Positions 24,101-39,716 of a stretch of 64,000 nucleotides of DNA are shown piece by piece. The DNA is from Bathynomus jamesi (taxonomy: Eukaryota > Arthropoda > Malacostraca > Isopoda > Cirolanidae). The translations under genes and the position numbers were made by a program. The DNA lies in NCBI GenBank assembly GCA_023014485.1, contig JAJOZX010009460.1:38501-102500 (forward strand). The letters run 5' to 3'. Positions within the stretch are counted from its first letter, which is position 1. Each line of letters begins with the position of its first letter. Below the pieces are notes generated by a model. It saw only the letters and a list, made by a program, of their open reading frames with translations. It ran no database searches and was not told where the DNA came from.

Positions 24101-25468
24101 TTGGCTACTTGTTCTTGGATGAAAACTAGGCGTGAAGAACTTGGAGTCGTGACGCACCGGTTCAAGGGTGGATGTTACGAACTAGAAGTCGTGACACGCC
24201 GGTCAACTGGTTTTATCCTGATGCAGGGTAATTTCTATCTTGGCCAAGAGTGGCCTCTTCTTAAGTAATCTTCTTCTTAAAGTAATCTTCTTCTTAAAGT
24301 AATCTTCTTCTTAAAATAATCTTTTTATCCTGGCAGGGTAATTTCTATCTTGGCCAAAGAGTGGCCACTTGTTAAACATCTTCTTAAAATCTGTTAAGAT
24401 CCTGGTAAAGGGTCTCCAATATGTTAAGATCCTCTTCTTCTTATCCTGGCCCCTGAGTCGGTTCGGATTCGACGGGGGGGTTCTGGTTAGGAGGCAAGCA
24501 ACGGATGTTTCTTCTATATACTTTTCTTCTATAACTTTCTAATTCTTTTCTCTCGCTTTATGGGGTCGACACTCTGTTAATTCTTTTCTTTCAATAATAC
24601 TCTGATACTTTTTCTGATACTAAAAATTATCGACTTTTCTTTTATAACTTGTCGACGTGACTAAGTTCTGAAGAGAGCACGGCTCGAAGGAAAAGATAAA
24701 AACTTTCTCTTACATTTAGTTTACTTCTAAAAATGTACAGTTAGTTCTCTGAATTTACAAGGGTAGAGGTTCGACCTCTTTCGACCATGGCTCAGGCCGG
24801 AATCTAAAAATTTAAGAAGGCAAGGGGCCTCTGCCCCCTCCCCGCAGCGAGGCTGCTAATATGAAGTCTAATGGAGAAGTTCCTTAAATGAAGTGGTAAT
24901 CTGAAGTGGTGTATTTTTACAAATATACGTATAATATAACCTAATTTTTTGGGGGAGGACAGTTGAAGGTTAAATTTCCCCCCTTTTTAAACACATGATC
25001 AGATGTTTTAAAAGATTGCAAATTTCAAATTAAAAAATAAAATAACAAAAACTAATTTGTATTTTTTCGCCGTCTTCATTTATGAAGGCGATATCATTTC
25101 GTAATAGCACATAAGTACAATTTTGAGTACATGACTGAGGACGTATTAATTTTGGTTCATTACAATTACGATTACAATTATGGATTACAATTACCAATTA
25201 ATTCATATTCACTTGTTGTTTAATTACACTTCCATTTTGAAGTACATTCTTACATGATAAATTAAATCATTACATTTAATTACAGTTTCACTGAAGTACA
25301 TTACAAGTTATTGTTAATTACAGTTTCATTAAAGTACATTACAAGTTATTGTTAATTTAAAGTATTACAGTTAATTACAATTAAACAGTTACTAAAACTT
25401 TGTCTTGTTTTTACAGTGTTTCATATTAATAGACAATTAAGATGTTAGAAATATAATACAAAGTACAT

Positions 25469-28400
25469 GGGCACATAACACACATGATATAACATAACGC
25501 ATGATAATGTTATAAATTCGAATCAGAGCGAAAGGAGACTTTTTTTATCTTAGAAGCGTTCAATTCTGTCGGTCAGCGGAATTCGATCTTACTAAGCATT
25601 GTTTTGAGTTCACCTCGGGAGGTCATATAATTAAAAATAAAAATGAAAAAAATAATACGAGAACGTTTTTTCGCGTTCTCGAACGAACCTAAAGTTTCGC
25701 GCCTCACAAATTGACACGAGTAAAAAATGAATATTTAATAAAATTAATAAAGGATAGTGGTCGAGAAAGAACATGAATGTAAGAATGAGTATGGTTGAAT
25801 AATAATGTTTATACTCATAACATATAAATAATGACTTCTATAGAGTGTTTCCCTTAGCATGATGTTAAAGAATTTTCATACATTGGATACTAGATATATG
25901 ATGAAGGGAAAATGTGACGTCATAGTTATTGAATTTTTACGTATAGTACAAATCGTTGTTAGGAAGATTTACAAGAACAAATTAGAGACAGAGTGGGAAA
26001 CGTAAAGAGAATAAAGTTATTTTATGACGTCATAGTGCATAAGTCATTATTACAAATCGAAATTCTATCCAAAACTCGCTTATGTGATTTTTGGTTTCTT
26101 ATGTAAAAATGGACAATGAATTCATATAATGATGGTGTAGGAATTGTTCATTGTTCACTTTTTACATTACTCTCCCCTTTTAAAAATGATATTTATACAA
26201 TAATTTAATAGGGTACCATTAATACAATACAAATGAGAAAATAACATCCTAACAGGGTACCATTAGTTACAATACAAATTTTATACAGAACGATTTCGCG
26301 TAGTCGAGTACAATGCAGAGTATCCAAATTTTTAAAATGACACTTGCTTACAAAATATAAAAAAATCAAAGATTAATACTTTAGTTTAGACAAACATTAA
26401 AGTTAGACAAGCAATGATACTGTTATTTTAAAAATGTTTTCTGTGGGATAAATTACATTCACAATGAATAGGTAAAAGGGAAAAATATAAATCGTACAAT
26501 CTATAAGCTAATTTTTATTGACTAGTGTAGGTAAAAATAGAATTACGTAATGGATGATATATAGACCTGTGGTCTAGTGTGTATTTTTGTGTGCTAGGTA
26601 TAAAGTGTGTAGTTGATAATTTCGAGAGACAGATTAGCTGAGAGATTGTTAAATTAACTGAATAAATGCATGAGCAAGATATATTAGGAAGCAAAAATGA
26701 TTAAGATTAAATTACGCGCAATGAAATAGTTTATTGTGATATCCAATGATTTTAGCATGAGGTTTGTATATATAGTATATATAGTGTGCATACATGCATT
26801 TTCATTGACTGTTGTAGGTACAAATCGAATTACGTAGTGGATGATGTATAGACCTGTGGTCAAATGTGTATTTATGTTTATTGTTATTATTATTATTATC
26901 ACTATTATTATTATTATCATTATTATTATTACAAAATCCTTTAAGCTCAAGGTCAATTATTATAAAATCTAATTACAGGTAAATTTTTCATTAAAAATTA
27001 TTTTTATATAATAAAAGAAAATATTAAAAAGGTTTAATAATTTTTGCAGGTTAAGTAGAAAAATCATACTCTTTCGTTGAATGTTGATAGAATTTTGAAT
27101 TATTTGATATTTTAGTCTGAAAACTTGTTTGCATATAGACAAATACATCTGTTTTATTGCGTAGAAGTTTCATTAAAAATTAAATGACTGAAATTTAGGG
27201 TATGTGCGGTCATACGGGTAAATTTCCCGATCGTACAGAGCAGGATAAATTAGGTACATGATCGATTAATTGTTACGCTATTTCTGTCATCATATAATCA
27301 AAATAATTATAAAACTCGTTAAAAACTTTTGTAAAAACGGTTTTGTTACAATTAATGAATTACATAACTATATATTTATATACATAACAATGCATGAAAA
27401 GGGAAAGACAAATCAGTGAATTTCCGTCTTACAAAGAAAAAAGGTTAAACCAAAGACGCAACCCGGTCAATTCAGGTTGAATTTAATTCTCTTTTACAAC
27501 AAAAAAAAAGTTGAATTAAATTCTCTTGAACAACAAAAAAAAAGGTTGAATTCAATTGACTGCATTGAAAACTTGGGACTTGAAAACTAACTTTTTTCAA
27601 AACTAACTTTTTCAAAATTAACTTTTTCAAAACTAACTTTTTTTCAAAACTAACTTCTGTAATCTCTGGGGCGGTTGTCCCTCTTGGATGCAACCTATTG
27701 ACTTGACCTCTTATCAAGTATTTCTATAAATCTCTCTAACTTGGAATAAATCTCTCTAACTTCAAATAAAACTCTCTGACTTCAAATAAAACTCTCTGAC
27801 TTCAAATAAAACTCTCTGACTTCAAATAAAACTCTCTGAATTGAATAAAACTGACTTGAACTCTATCAAGTATTCTGAAACTGAAAATGAAACTGACTTG
27901 AACTCTTATCAAGTAGTATCTTGAAACTGAAAATGAAACTACTGACTTGAACTCTTATCAAGTAGTATCTTGAAACTGAAAATGAAACTGACTTGAACTC
28001 TTATCAAGTAGTATCTTGAAACTGAAAATGAAACTGACTTGAACTCTTATCAAGTAGTATCTTGAAACTGAAAATGAAACTACTGACTTGAAATAAACTA
28101 AAAATGGAAAATGACTGCACTTGACCTTTATCAAGTGGAGACGATTAACCTTTTTGGTTGACCCTCTTGGTGCAACCTTCTGACTTGAAAACTGACTTCA
28201 AAAAAATGACTTCAAAAATAACTTCAAAAAATTAATTCAAAAAAATTACTTCAAGTATCTCTCTAAATCTATAAACTCTCTGTAAACTCTCTGTAAACTC
28301 TCTCTCTCTTAATTTGCAAGTCAATTCAATTCAGTAATTGAAAAAAATTTGCAAACAAAAAATAAAAAAAAATGTAAACAACATTTCACTCTAATGTACG

Positions 28401-30226
28401 GGAAGGTACACAAAATAAAATTATTCTATACTGAATATAACAGTGAAAATAACTCTCTTGAAATTAACTCTCTTGAAATTAACTCTCTTTGAAATTAACT
28501 CTGTTACAATTAACTCTGTTACAATTAACTCTGTTACAATTAACTCTGTTACAATTAACTCTCTCTGTTACAATTAACTCTCTGTTACAATTAACTCTCT
28601 GTTACAATTAACTCTGTTACAATTACTCTCTGTGTTACAATTTCTATTTCACTCAAAAAAAGTGTATCACTAGTGTCTGAAATGTTCACTGTGTTTTGTT
28701 AACTGTTAATAGTACTGATTTTTTTTTCAAGTGTTTATAAATTACTTAAAAAAACAAAATGTACTTAACAACATTTCTACGGGCGAAATCCTTGAGACAT
28801 GTCCTGAAGACGTCTTGTTGGCTACTTGTTCTTGGATGAAAACTAGGCTTGAAGAACTTGGAGTCGTGACGCACCGGTTCAAGGGTGGATGTTACGAACT
28901 AGAAGTCGTGACACGACGGTCAACTGGTTTTATCCTGATGCAGGGTAATTTCTATCTTGGCCAAAGAGTGGCCTCTTCTTAAAGTAATCTTCTTCTTAAA
29001 GTAATCTTCTTCTTAAAGTAATCTTCTTAAAATAATCTTTTTATCCTGGTGCAGGGTAATTTCTATCTTGGCCAAAGAGTGGCCACTTGTTAAACATCTT
29101 CTTAAAATCTGTTAAGATCCTGGTAAAGGGTCTCTTAATCTGTTAAGATCCTCTTCTTCTTCTTATCCTGGCAGGGTCGCCAGCTGTTAACCCCCCCTTT
29201 ATGGCCCTGAGTCGGTTCGGATTCGACGAGGGGGTTCTGGTTAGGAGGCAAGCAACGGATGTTTCTTCTATATACTTTTCTTCTATAACTTTCTAATTCT
29301 TTTCTCTCGCTTTATGGGGTCGACACTCTGACTCTGATACTTTTTCTGTATCGACTTTTCTTTGATACTTTTTCTGATACTAAAAATTATCGACTTTTCT
29401 TTTATAACTTGTCGACGTGACTAAGTTCTGAAGAGAGCACGGCTCGAAGGAAAAGATAAAAACTTTCTCTTACATTTAGTTTACTTCTAAAAATGTACAG
29501 TTAGTTCTCTGAATTTACAAGGGTAGAGGTTCGACCTCTTTCGACCATGGCTCAGGCCGGAATCTAAAAATATTAAGAAGGCAAGGGGCCTCTGCCCCCT
29601 CCCCGCAGCGAGGCTGCTAATATGAAGTCTAATGGAGAAGTGCCTTAAATGAAGTGGTAATCTGAAGTGGTGTATTTTTACAAATATACGTATAATATAA
29701 CCTAATTTTTTGGGGGAGGACAGTTGAAGGTTAAATTTCCCCCCTTTTTAAACACATGATCAGATGTTTTAAAAGATTGCAAATTTCAAATTAAAAAATA
29801 AAATAAAAACTAATTTGTATTTTTTCGCCGTCTTCATTTATGAAGGCGATATCATTTCGTAATAGCACATAAGTACAATTTTGAGTACATGACTGAGGAC
29901 GTATTAATTTTGGTTCATTACAATTACGATTACAATTATGGATTACAATTACCAATTAATTCATATTCACTTGTTGTTTAATTACACTTCCATTTTGAAG
30001 TACATTCTTACATGATAAATTAAATCATTACATTCAATTACAGTTTCACTGAAGTACATTACAAGTTATTGTTAATTACAGTTTCATTAAAGTACATTAC
30101 AAGTTATTGTTAATTTAAAGTATTACAGTTAATTACAATTAAACAGTTACTAAAACTTTGTCTTGTTTTTACAGTGTTTCATATTAATAGACAATTAAGA
30201 TGTTAGAAATATAATACAAAGTACAT
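25469..30226. repeat. Macrosatellite unit, copy 6
   Basis: Sixth unit, 4758 bp. The hairpin segment is present. The ACTTGA minisatellite is shorter and has lost the variant repeat with CATATCCAGT. Around 29327-29370 a CTGATACTTTTTCTG stretch is duplicated and replaces the TTCTTTCAATAATA segment of other copies. The tRNA-Arg-like site is intact at 29166-29182. Confidence 0.95.
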
Positions 30227-33200
30227 GGGCACATAACACACATGATATAACATAACGCATGATAATGTTATAAATTCGAATCAGAGCGAAAGGAGACTTT
30301 TTTTATCTTAGAAGCGTTCAATTCTGTCGGTCAGCGGAATTCGATCTTACATCGTTTTTTCGCGTTCTCGAACGAACCTAAAGTTTCGCGCCTCACAAAT
30401 TGACACGAGTAAAAAATGAATATTTAATAAAATTAATAAAGGATAGTGGTCGAGAAAGAACATGAATGTAAGAATGAGTATGGTTGAATAATAATGTTTA
30501 TACTCATAACATATAAATAATGACTTCTATAGAGTGTTTCGTCCTTAGCATGATGTTAAAGAATTTTCATACATTGGATACTAGATATATGATGAAGGGA
30601 AAATGTGACGTCATAGTTATTGAATTTTTACGTATAGTACAAATCATTGTTAGGAAGATTTACAAGAACAAATTAGAGACAGAGTGCTAAACGTAAAGAG
30701 AATAAAGTTATTTTATGACGTCATAGTGCATAAGTCATTATTACAAATCGAAATTCTATCCAAAACTCGCTTATGTGATTTTTGGTTTCTTATGTAAAAA
30801 TGGACAATGAATTCATATAATGATGGTGTAGGAATTGTTCATTGTTCACTTTTTACATTACTCTCCCCTTTTAAAAATGATATTTATACAATAATTTAAT
30901 AGGGTACCATTAATACAATACAAATGAGAAAATAACATCCTAACAGGGTACCATTAGTTACAATACAAATTTTATACAGAACGATTTCGCGTAGTCGAGT
31001 ACAATGCAGAGTATCCAAATTTTTAAAATGACACTTGCTTACAAAATATAAAAAAATCAAAGATTAATACTTTAGTTTAGACAAACATTTAAGTTAGACA
31101 AGCAATGATACTGTTAACATTTTTTACAAAATTTTATTTTTTTCTGTGGGATAAATTACATTCACAATGAATAGGTAAAAGGGAAAAATATAAATCGTAC
31201 AATCTATAAGCTAATTTTTATTGACTAGTGTAGGTAAAAATAGAATTACGTAATGGATGATATATAGACCTGTGGTCTAGTGTGTATTTTTGTGTGCTAG
31301 GTATAAAGTGTGTAGTTAATAATTTCGAGAGACAGATTAGCTGAGAGATTGTTAAATTAACTGAATAAATGCATGAGCAAGATATATTAGGAAGCAAAAA
31401 TGATTAAGATTAAATTACGCGCAATGAAATAGTTTATTGTGATATCCAATGATTTTAGCATGAGGTTTCTATATATAGTATATATAGTGTGCATACATGC
31501 ATTTTCATTGACTGTTGTAGGTACAAATCGAATTACGTAGTGGATGATGTATAGACCTGTGGTCAAATGTGTATTTATGTTTATTGTTATTATTATTATT
31601 ATCACTATTATTATTATTATCATTATTATTATTACAAAATCCTTTAAGCTCAAGGTCAATTATTTAAAATCTAATTACAGGTAAATTTTTCATTAAAAAT
31701 TATTTTTATATAATAAAAGAAAATATTAAAAAGGTTTAATAATTTTTGCAGGTTAAGTAGAAAAATCATACTCTTTCGTTGAATGTTGATAGAATTTTGA
31801 ATTATTTGATATTTTAGTCTGAAAACTTGTTTGCATATAGACAAATACATTGTTTTATTGCGTAGAAGTTTCATTAAAAATTAAATGACTGAAATTTAGG
31901 GTATGTGCGGTCATACGGGTAAATTTCCCGATCGTACAGAGCAGGATAAATTAGGTACATGATCGATTAATTGTTACGCTATTTCTGTCATCATATAATC
32001 AAAATAATTATAAAACTCGTTAAAAACTTTTGTAAAAACGGTTTTGTTACAATTAATGAATTACATAACTATATATTTATATACATAACAATGCATGAAA
32101 AGGGAAAGACAAATCAGTGAATTTCCGTCTTACAAAGAAAAAAGGTTAAACCAAAGACGCAACCCGGTCAATTCAGGTTGAATTTAATTCTCTTTTACAA
32201 CAAAAAAAAAGTTGAATTAAATTCTCTTGAACAACAACAAAAAAAGGTTGAATTCAATTGACTGCATTGAAAACTTGGGACTTGAAAACTAACTTCTTTT
32301 CAAAACTAACTTTTTTTTCAAACTAACTTTTTTTCAAAACTAACTTTTTCAAAATTAACTTTTTCAAAACTAACTTTTTTCAAAACTAACTTCTGTAATC
32401 TCTGGGGCGGTTGTCCCTCTTGGATGCAACCTATTGACTTGACCTCTTATCAAGTATTTCTATAAATCTCTCTAACTTGGAATAAATCTCTCTAACTTCA
32501 AATAAAACTCTCTGACTTCAAATAAAACTCTCTGACTTCAAATAAAACTCTCTGACTTGAATAAACTGACTTGAACTCTATCAAGTATTCTGAAACTGAA
32601 AATGAAACTGACTTGAACTCTTATCAAGTAGTATCTTGAAACTGAAAATGAAACTGACTTGAACTCATATCCAGTAGTATCTTGAAACTGAAAATGAAAC
32701 TGACTTGAACTCTTATCAAGTAGTATCTTGAAACTGAAAATGAAACTACTGACTTGAACTCTTATCAAGTAGTATCTTGAAACTGAAAATGAAACTGACT
32801 TGAACTCTTATCAAGTAGTATCTTGAAACTGAAAATGAAACTGACTTGAACTCTTATCAAGTAGTATCTTGAAACTGAAAATGAAACTACTGATTTGAAA
32901 TAAACTAAAAATGGAAAATGACTGCACTTGACCTTTATCAAGTGGAGACGATTAACCTCTGTTTTGGTTGACCCTCTTGGTGCAACCTTCTGACTTGAAA
33001 ACTGACTTCAAAAAAATGACTTCAAAAATGACTTCAAAAAATGACTTCAAAAAAATTACTTCAAGTATCTCTCTAAATCTATAAACTCTCTGTAAACTCT
33101 CTGTAAACTCTCTCTCTCTTAATTTGCAAGTCAATTCAATTCAGTAATTGAAAAAAATTTGCAAACAAAAAATTAAAAAAATGTAAACAACATTTCACTC

Positions 33201-34932
33201 TAATGTACGGGAAGGTACATAAAATAAAATTATTCTATACTGAATATAACAGTGAAAATAACTCTCTTGAAATTAACTCTCTTGAAATTAACTCTCTTTG
33301 AAATTAACTCTGTTACAATTAACTCTCTCTGTTACAATTAACTCTCTGTTACAATTAACTCTCTGTTACAATTACTCTCTGTGTTACAATTTCTATTTCA
33401 CTCAAAAAAAGTGTATCACTAGTGTCTGAAATGTTCACTGTTTTTTAACTGTTAATAGTACTGATTTTTTTTTTCAAGTGTTTATAAATTACTTAAAAAA
33501 ACAAAATGTACTTAACATTTCTACGGGCGAAATCCTTGAGACGTGTCCTGAAGACGTCTTGTTGGCTACTTGTTCTTGGATGAAAACTAGGCGTGAAGAA
33601 CTTGGAGTCGTGACGCACCGGTTCAAGGGTGGATGTTACGAACTAGAAGTCGTGACACGCCGGTCAACTGGTTTTATCCTGATGCAGGGTAATTTCTATC
33701 TTGGCCAAAGAGTGGCCTCTTCTTAAAGTAATCTTCTTCTTAAAGTAATCTTCTTCTTAAAGTAATCTTCTTAAAATAATCTTTTTATCCTGGTGCAGGG
33801 TAATTTCTATCTTGGCCAAAGAGTGGCCACTTGTTAAACATCTTCTTAAAATCTGTTAAGATCCTGGTAAAGGGTCTCCAATATGTTAAGATCCTCTTCT
33901 TCTTCTTATCCTGGCCCTGAGTCGGTTCGGATTCGACGGGGGGTTCTGGTTAGGAGGCAAGCAACGGATGTTTCTTCTATATACTTTTCTTCTATAACTT
34001 TCTAATTCTTTTCTCTCGCTTTATGGGGTCGACACTCTGTTAATTCTTTTCTTTCAATAATACTCTGATACTTTTTCTGATACTAAAAATTATCGACTTT
34101 TCTTTTATAACTTGTCGACGTGACTAAGTTCTGAAGAGAGCACGGCTCGAAGGAAAAGATAAAAACTTTCTCTTACATTTAGTTTACTTCTAAAAATGTA
34201 CAGTTAGTTCTCTGAATTTACAAGGGTAGAGGTTCGACCTCTTTCGACCATGGCTCAGGCCGGAATCTAAAAATATTAAGAAGGCAAGGGGCCTCTGCCC
34301 CCTCCCCGCAGCGAGGCTGCTAATATGAAGTCTAATGGAGAAGTGCCTTAAATGAAGTGGTAATCTGAAGTGGTGTATTTTTACAAATATACGTATAATA
34401 TAACCTAATTTTTTGGGGGAGGACAGTTGAAGGTTAAATTTCCCCCCTTTTTAAACACATGATCAGATGTTTTAAAAGATTGCAAATTTCAAATTAAAAA
34501 ATAAAATAACAAAAACTAATTTGTATTTTTTCGCCGTCTTCATTTATGAAGGCGATATCATTTCGTAATAGCACATAAGTACAATTTTGAGTACATGACT
34601 GAGGACGTATTAATTTTGGTTCATTACAATTACGATTACAATTATGGATTACAATTACCAATTAATTCATATTCACTTGTTGTTTAATTACACTTCCATT
34701 TTGAAGTACATTCTTACATGATAAATTAAATCATTACATTTAATTACAGTTTCACTGAAGTACATTACAAGTTATTGTTAATTACAGTTTCATTAAAGTA
34801 CATTACAAGTTATTGTTAATTTAAAGTATTACAGTTAATTACAATTAAACAGTTACTAAAACTTTGTCTTGTTTTTACAGTGTTTCATATTAATAGACAA
34901 TTAAGATGTTAGAAATATAATACAAAGTACAT
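30227..34932. repeat. Macrosatellite unit, copy 7
   Basis: Seventh unit, 4706 bp. It lacks the hairpin segment. Near 31113 it has a longer spacer (ACAAAATTTTATTTTTT) that is shared with copy 9 and, in diverged form, with copy 10 near 60600, but absent from most other copies. The tRNA-Arg-like site is deleted near 33912. Confidence 0.95.
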
Positions 34933-37900
34933 GGGCACATAACACACATGATATAACATAACGCATGATAATGTTATAAATTCGAATCAGAGCGAAAGGA
35001 GACTTTTTTTATCTTAGAAGCGTTCAATTCTGTCGGTCAGCGGAATTCGATCTTACTAAGCATTGTTTTGAGTTCACCTCGGGAGGTCATATAATTAAAA
35101 ATAAAAATGAAAAAAATAATACGAGAACGTTTTTTCGCGTTCTCGAACGAACCTAAAGTTTCGCGCCTCACAAATTGACACGAGTAAAAAATGAATATTT
35201 AATAAAATTAATAAAGGATAGTGGTCGAGAAAGAACATGAATGTAAGAATGAGTATGGTTGAATAATAATGTTTATACTCATAACATATAAATAATGACT
35301 TCTATAGAGTGTTTCGTCCTTAGCATGATGTTAAAGAATTTTCATACATTGGATACTAGATACATATATGATGAAGGGAAAATGTGACGTCATAGTTATT
35401 GAATTTTTACGTATAGTACAAATCATTGTTAGGAAGATTTACAAGAACAAATTAGAGACAGAGTGGGAAACGTAAAGAGAATAAAGTTATTTTATGACGT
35501 CATAGTGCATAAGTCATTATTACAAATCGAAATTCTATCCAAAACTCGCTTATGTGATTTTTGGTTTCTTATGTAAAAATGGACAATGAATTCATATAAT
35601 GATGGTGTAGGAATTGTTCATTGTTCACTTTTTACATTACTCTCCCCTTTTAAAAATGATATTTATACAATAATTTAATAGGGTACCATTAATACAATAC
35701 AAATGAGAAAATAACATCCTAACAGGGTACCATTAGTTACAATACAAATTTTATACAGAACGATTTCGCGTAGTCGAGTACAATGCAGAGTATCCAAATT
35801 TTTAAAATGACACTTGCTTACAAAATATAAAAAATCAAAGATTAATACTTTAGTTTAGACAAACATTAAAGTTAGACAAGCAATGATACTGTTAAAAAAT
35901 GTTTTCTGTGGGATAAATTACATTCACAATGAATAGGTAAAAGGGAAAAATATAAATCGTACAATCTATAAGCTAATTTTTATTGACTAGTGTAGGTAAA
36001 AATAGAATTACGTAATGGATGATATATAGACCTGTGGTCTAGTGTGTATTTTTGTGTGCTAGGTATAAAGTGTGTAGTTGATAATTTCGAGAGACAGATT
36101 AGCTGAGAGATTGTTAAATTAACTGAATAAATGCATGAGCAAGATATATTAGGAAGCAAAAATGATTAAGATTAAATTACGCGCAATGAAATAGTTTATT
36201 GTGATATCCAATGATTTTAGCATGAGGTTTGTATATATAGTATATATAGTGTGCATACATGCATTTTCATTGACTGTTGTAGGTACAAATCGAATTACGT
36301 AGTGGATGATGTATAGACCTGTGGTCAAATGTGTATTTATGTTTATTGTTATTATTATTATTATCACTATTATTATTATTATCATTATTATTATTACAAA
36401 ATCCTTTAAGCTCAAGGTCAATTATTATAAAATCTAATTACAGGTAAATTTTTCATTAAAAATTATTTTTATATAATAAAAGAAAATATTAAAAAGGTTT
36501 AATAATTTTTGCAGGTTAAGTAGAAAAATCATACTCTTTCGTTGAATGTTGATAGAATTTTGAATTATTTGATATTTTAGTCTGAAAACTTGTTTGCATA
36601 TAGACAAATACATCTGTTTTATTGCGTAGAAGTTTCATTAAAAATTAAATGACTGAAATTTAGGGTATGTGCGGTCATACGGGTAAATTTCCCGATCGTA
36701 CAGAGCAGGATAAATTAGGTACATGATCGATTAATTGTTACGCTATTTCTGTCATCATATAATCAAAATAATTATAAAACTCGTTAAAAACTTTTGTAAA
36801 AACGGTTTTGTTACAATTAATGAATTACATAACTATATATTTATATACATAACAATGCATGAAAAGGGAAAGACAAATCAGTGAATTTCCGTCTTACAAA
36901 GAAAAAAGGTTAAACCAAAGACGCAACCCGGTCAATTCAGGTTGAATTTAATTCTCTTTTACAACAAAAAAAAAGTTGAATTAAATTCTCTTGAACAACA
37001 AAAAAAAAAGGTTGAATTCAATTGACTGCATTGAAAACTTGGGACTTGAAAACTAACTTCTTTTCAAAACTAACTTTTTTTTCAAAACTAACTTTTTTTC
37101 AAAACTAACTTTTTCAAAATTTTTCAAATTAACTTTTTCAAAACTAACTTTTTTTCAAAACTAACTTCTGTAATCTCTGGGGGGTTGTCCCTCTTGGATG
37201 CAACCTATTGACTTGACCTCTTATCAAGTATTTCTATAAATCTCTCTAACTTGGAATAAATCTCTCTAACTTCAAATAAAACTCTCTGACTTCAAATAAA
37301 ACTCTCTGACTTGAATAAAACTGACTTGAACTCTATCAAGTATTCTGAAACTGAAAATGAAACTGACTTGAACTCTTATCAAGTAGTATCTTGAAACTGA
37401 AAATGAAACTGACTTGAACTCATATCCAGTAGTATCTTGAAACTGAAAATGAAACTGACTTGAACTCTTATCAAGTAGTATCTTGAAACTGAAAATGAAA
37501 CTACTGACTTGAACTCTTATCAAGTAGTATCTTGAAACTGAAAATGAACTGACTTGAACTCTTATCAAGTAGTATCTTGAAACTGAAAATGAAACTGACT
37601 TGAACTCTTATCAAGTAGTATCTTGAAACTGAAAATGAAACTACTGACTTGAAATAAACTAAAAATGGAAAATGACTGCACTTGACCTTTATCAAGTGGA
37701 GACGATTAACCTCTGTTTTGGTTGACCCTCTTGGTGCAACCTTCTGACTTGAAAACTGACTTCAAAAATGACTTCAAAAATGACTTCAAAAAATTACTTC
37801 AAAAAAATTACTTCAAGTATCTCTCTAAATCTATAAACTCTCTGTAAACTCTCTGTAAACTCTCTCTCTCTTAATTTGCAAGTCAATTCAATTCAGTAAT

Positions 37901-39716
37901 TGAAAAAAATTTGCAAACAAAAAAAAAAAAAATGTAAACAACATTTCACTCTAATGTACGGGAAGGTACATAAAATAAAATTATTCTATACTGAATATAA
38001 CAGTGAAAATAACTCTCTTGAAATTAACTCTCAAATTAACTCTCTTTGAAATTAACTCTGTTACAATTAACTCTGTTACAATTAACTCTGTTACAATTAA
38101 CTCTCTCTGTTACAATTAACTCTCTGTTACAATTAACTCTCTGTTACAATTACTCTCTGTGTTACAATTTCTATTTCACTCAAAAAAGTGTATCACTAGT
38201 GTCTGAAATGTTCACTGGTTTTGTTAACTGTTAATAGTACTGATTTTTTTTTTCAAGTGTTTATAAATTACTTAAAAAAACAAAATGTACTTAACATTTC
38301 TACGGGCGAAATCCTTGAGACGTGTCCTGAAGACGTCTTGTTGGCTACTTGTTCTTGGATGAAAACTAGGCGTGAAGAACTTGGAGTCGTGACGCACCGG
38401 TTCAAGGGTGGATGTTACGAACTAGAAGTCGTGACACGCCGGTCAACTGGTTTTATCCTGATGCAGGGTAATTTCTATCTTGGCCAAAGAGTGGCCTCTT
38501 CTTAAAGTAATCTTCTTCTTAAAGTAATCTTCTTCTTAAAGTAATCTTCTTCTTAAAATAATCTTTTTATCCTGGTGCAGGGTAATTTCTATCTTGGCCA
38601 AAGAGTGGCCACTTGTTAAACATCTTCTTAAAATCTGTTAAGATCCTGGTAAAGGGTCTCCAATATGTTAAGATCCTCTTCTTCTTCTTATCCTGGCAGG
38701 CGCCTGTTATTCGGTTCGGATTCGACGGGGGGTTCTGGTTAGGAGGCAAGCAACGGATGTTTCTTCTATATACTTTTCTTCTATAACTTTCTAATTCTTT
38801 TCTCTCGCTTTATGGGGTCGACACTCTGTTAATTCTTTTCTTTCAATAATACTCTGATACTTTTTCTGATACTAAAAATTATCGACTTTTCTTTTATAAC
38901 TTGTCGACGTGACTAAGTTCTGAAGAGAGCACGGCTCGAAGGAAAAGATAAAAACTTTCTCTTACATTTAGTTTACTTCTAAAAATGTACAGTTAGTTCT
39001 CTGAATTTACAAGGTAGAGGTTCGACCTCTTTCGACCATGGCTCAGGCCGGAATCTAAAAATATTAAGAAGGCAAGGGGCCTCTGCCCCCTCCCCGCAGC
39101 GAGGCTGCTAATATGAAGTCTAATGGAGAAGTGCCTTAAATGAAGTGGTAATCTGAAGTGGTGTATTTTTACAAATATACGTATAATATAACCTAATTTT
39201 TTGGGGAGGACAGTTGAAGGTTAAATTTCCCCCCTTTTTAAACACATGATCAGATGTTTTAAAAGATTGCAAATTTCAAATTAAAAAATAAAATAAAAAA
39301 TAATTTGTATTTTTTCGCCGTCTTCATTTATGAAGGCGATATCATTTTGTAATAGCACATAAGTACAATTTTGAGTACATGACTGAGGACGTATTAATTT
39401 TGGTTCATTACAATTACGATTACAATTATGGATTACAATTACCAATTAATTCATATTCACTTGTTGTTTAATTACACTTCCATTTTGAAGTACATTCTTA
39501 CATGATAAATTAAATCATTACATTTAATTACAGTTTCACTGAAGTACATTACAAGTTATTGTTAATTACAGTTTCATTAAAGTACATTACAAGTTATTGT
39601 TAATTTAAAGTATTACAGTTAATTACAATTAAACAGTTACTAAAACTTTGTCTTGTTTTTACAGTGTTTCATATTAATAGACAATTAAGATGTTAGAAAT
39701 ATAATACAAAGTACAT
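34933..39716. repeat. Macrosatellite unit, copy 8
   Basis: Eighth unit, 4784 bp. The hairpin segment is present. The boundary region near 38693-38715 is rearranged, so that TATCCTGGCAGG is followed by CGCCTGTTATTCGG and the TGTTAACCCC motif is lost. The rest follows copy 1 closely. Confidence 0.95.

Larger units (their letters stand above)
18962..25468. repeat. Macrosatellite unit, copy 5, interrupted by a hAT element
   Basis: Fifth unit. After removing the 1699-bp hAT insertion and one 8-bp target duplicate it is about 4.8 kb. The hairpin segment is present. The tRNA-Arg-like site and TGTTAAC boundary are deleted near 24447, as in copy 4. Confidence 0.95.
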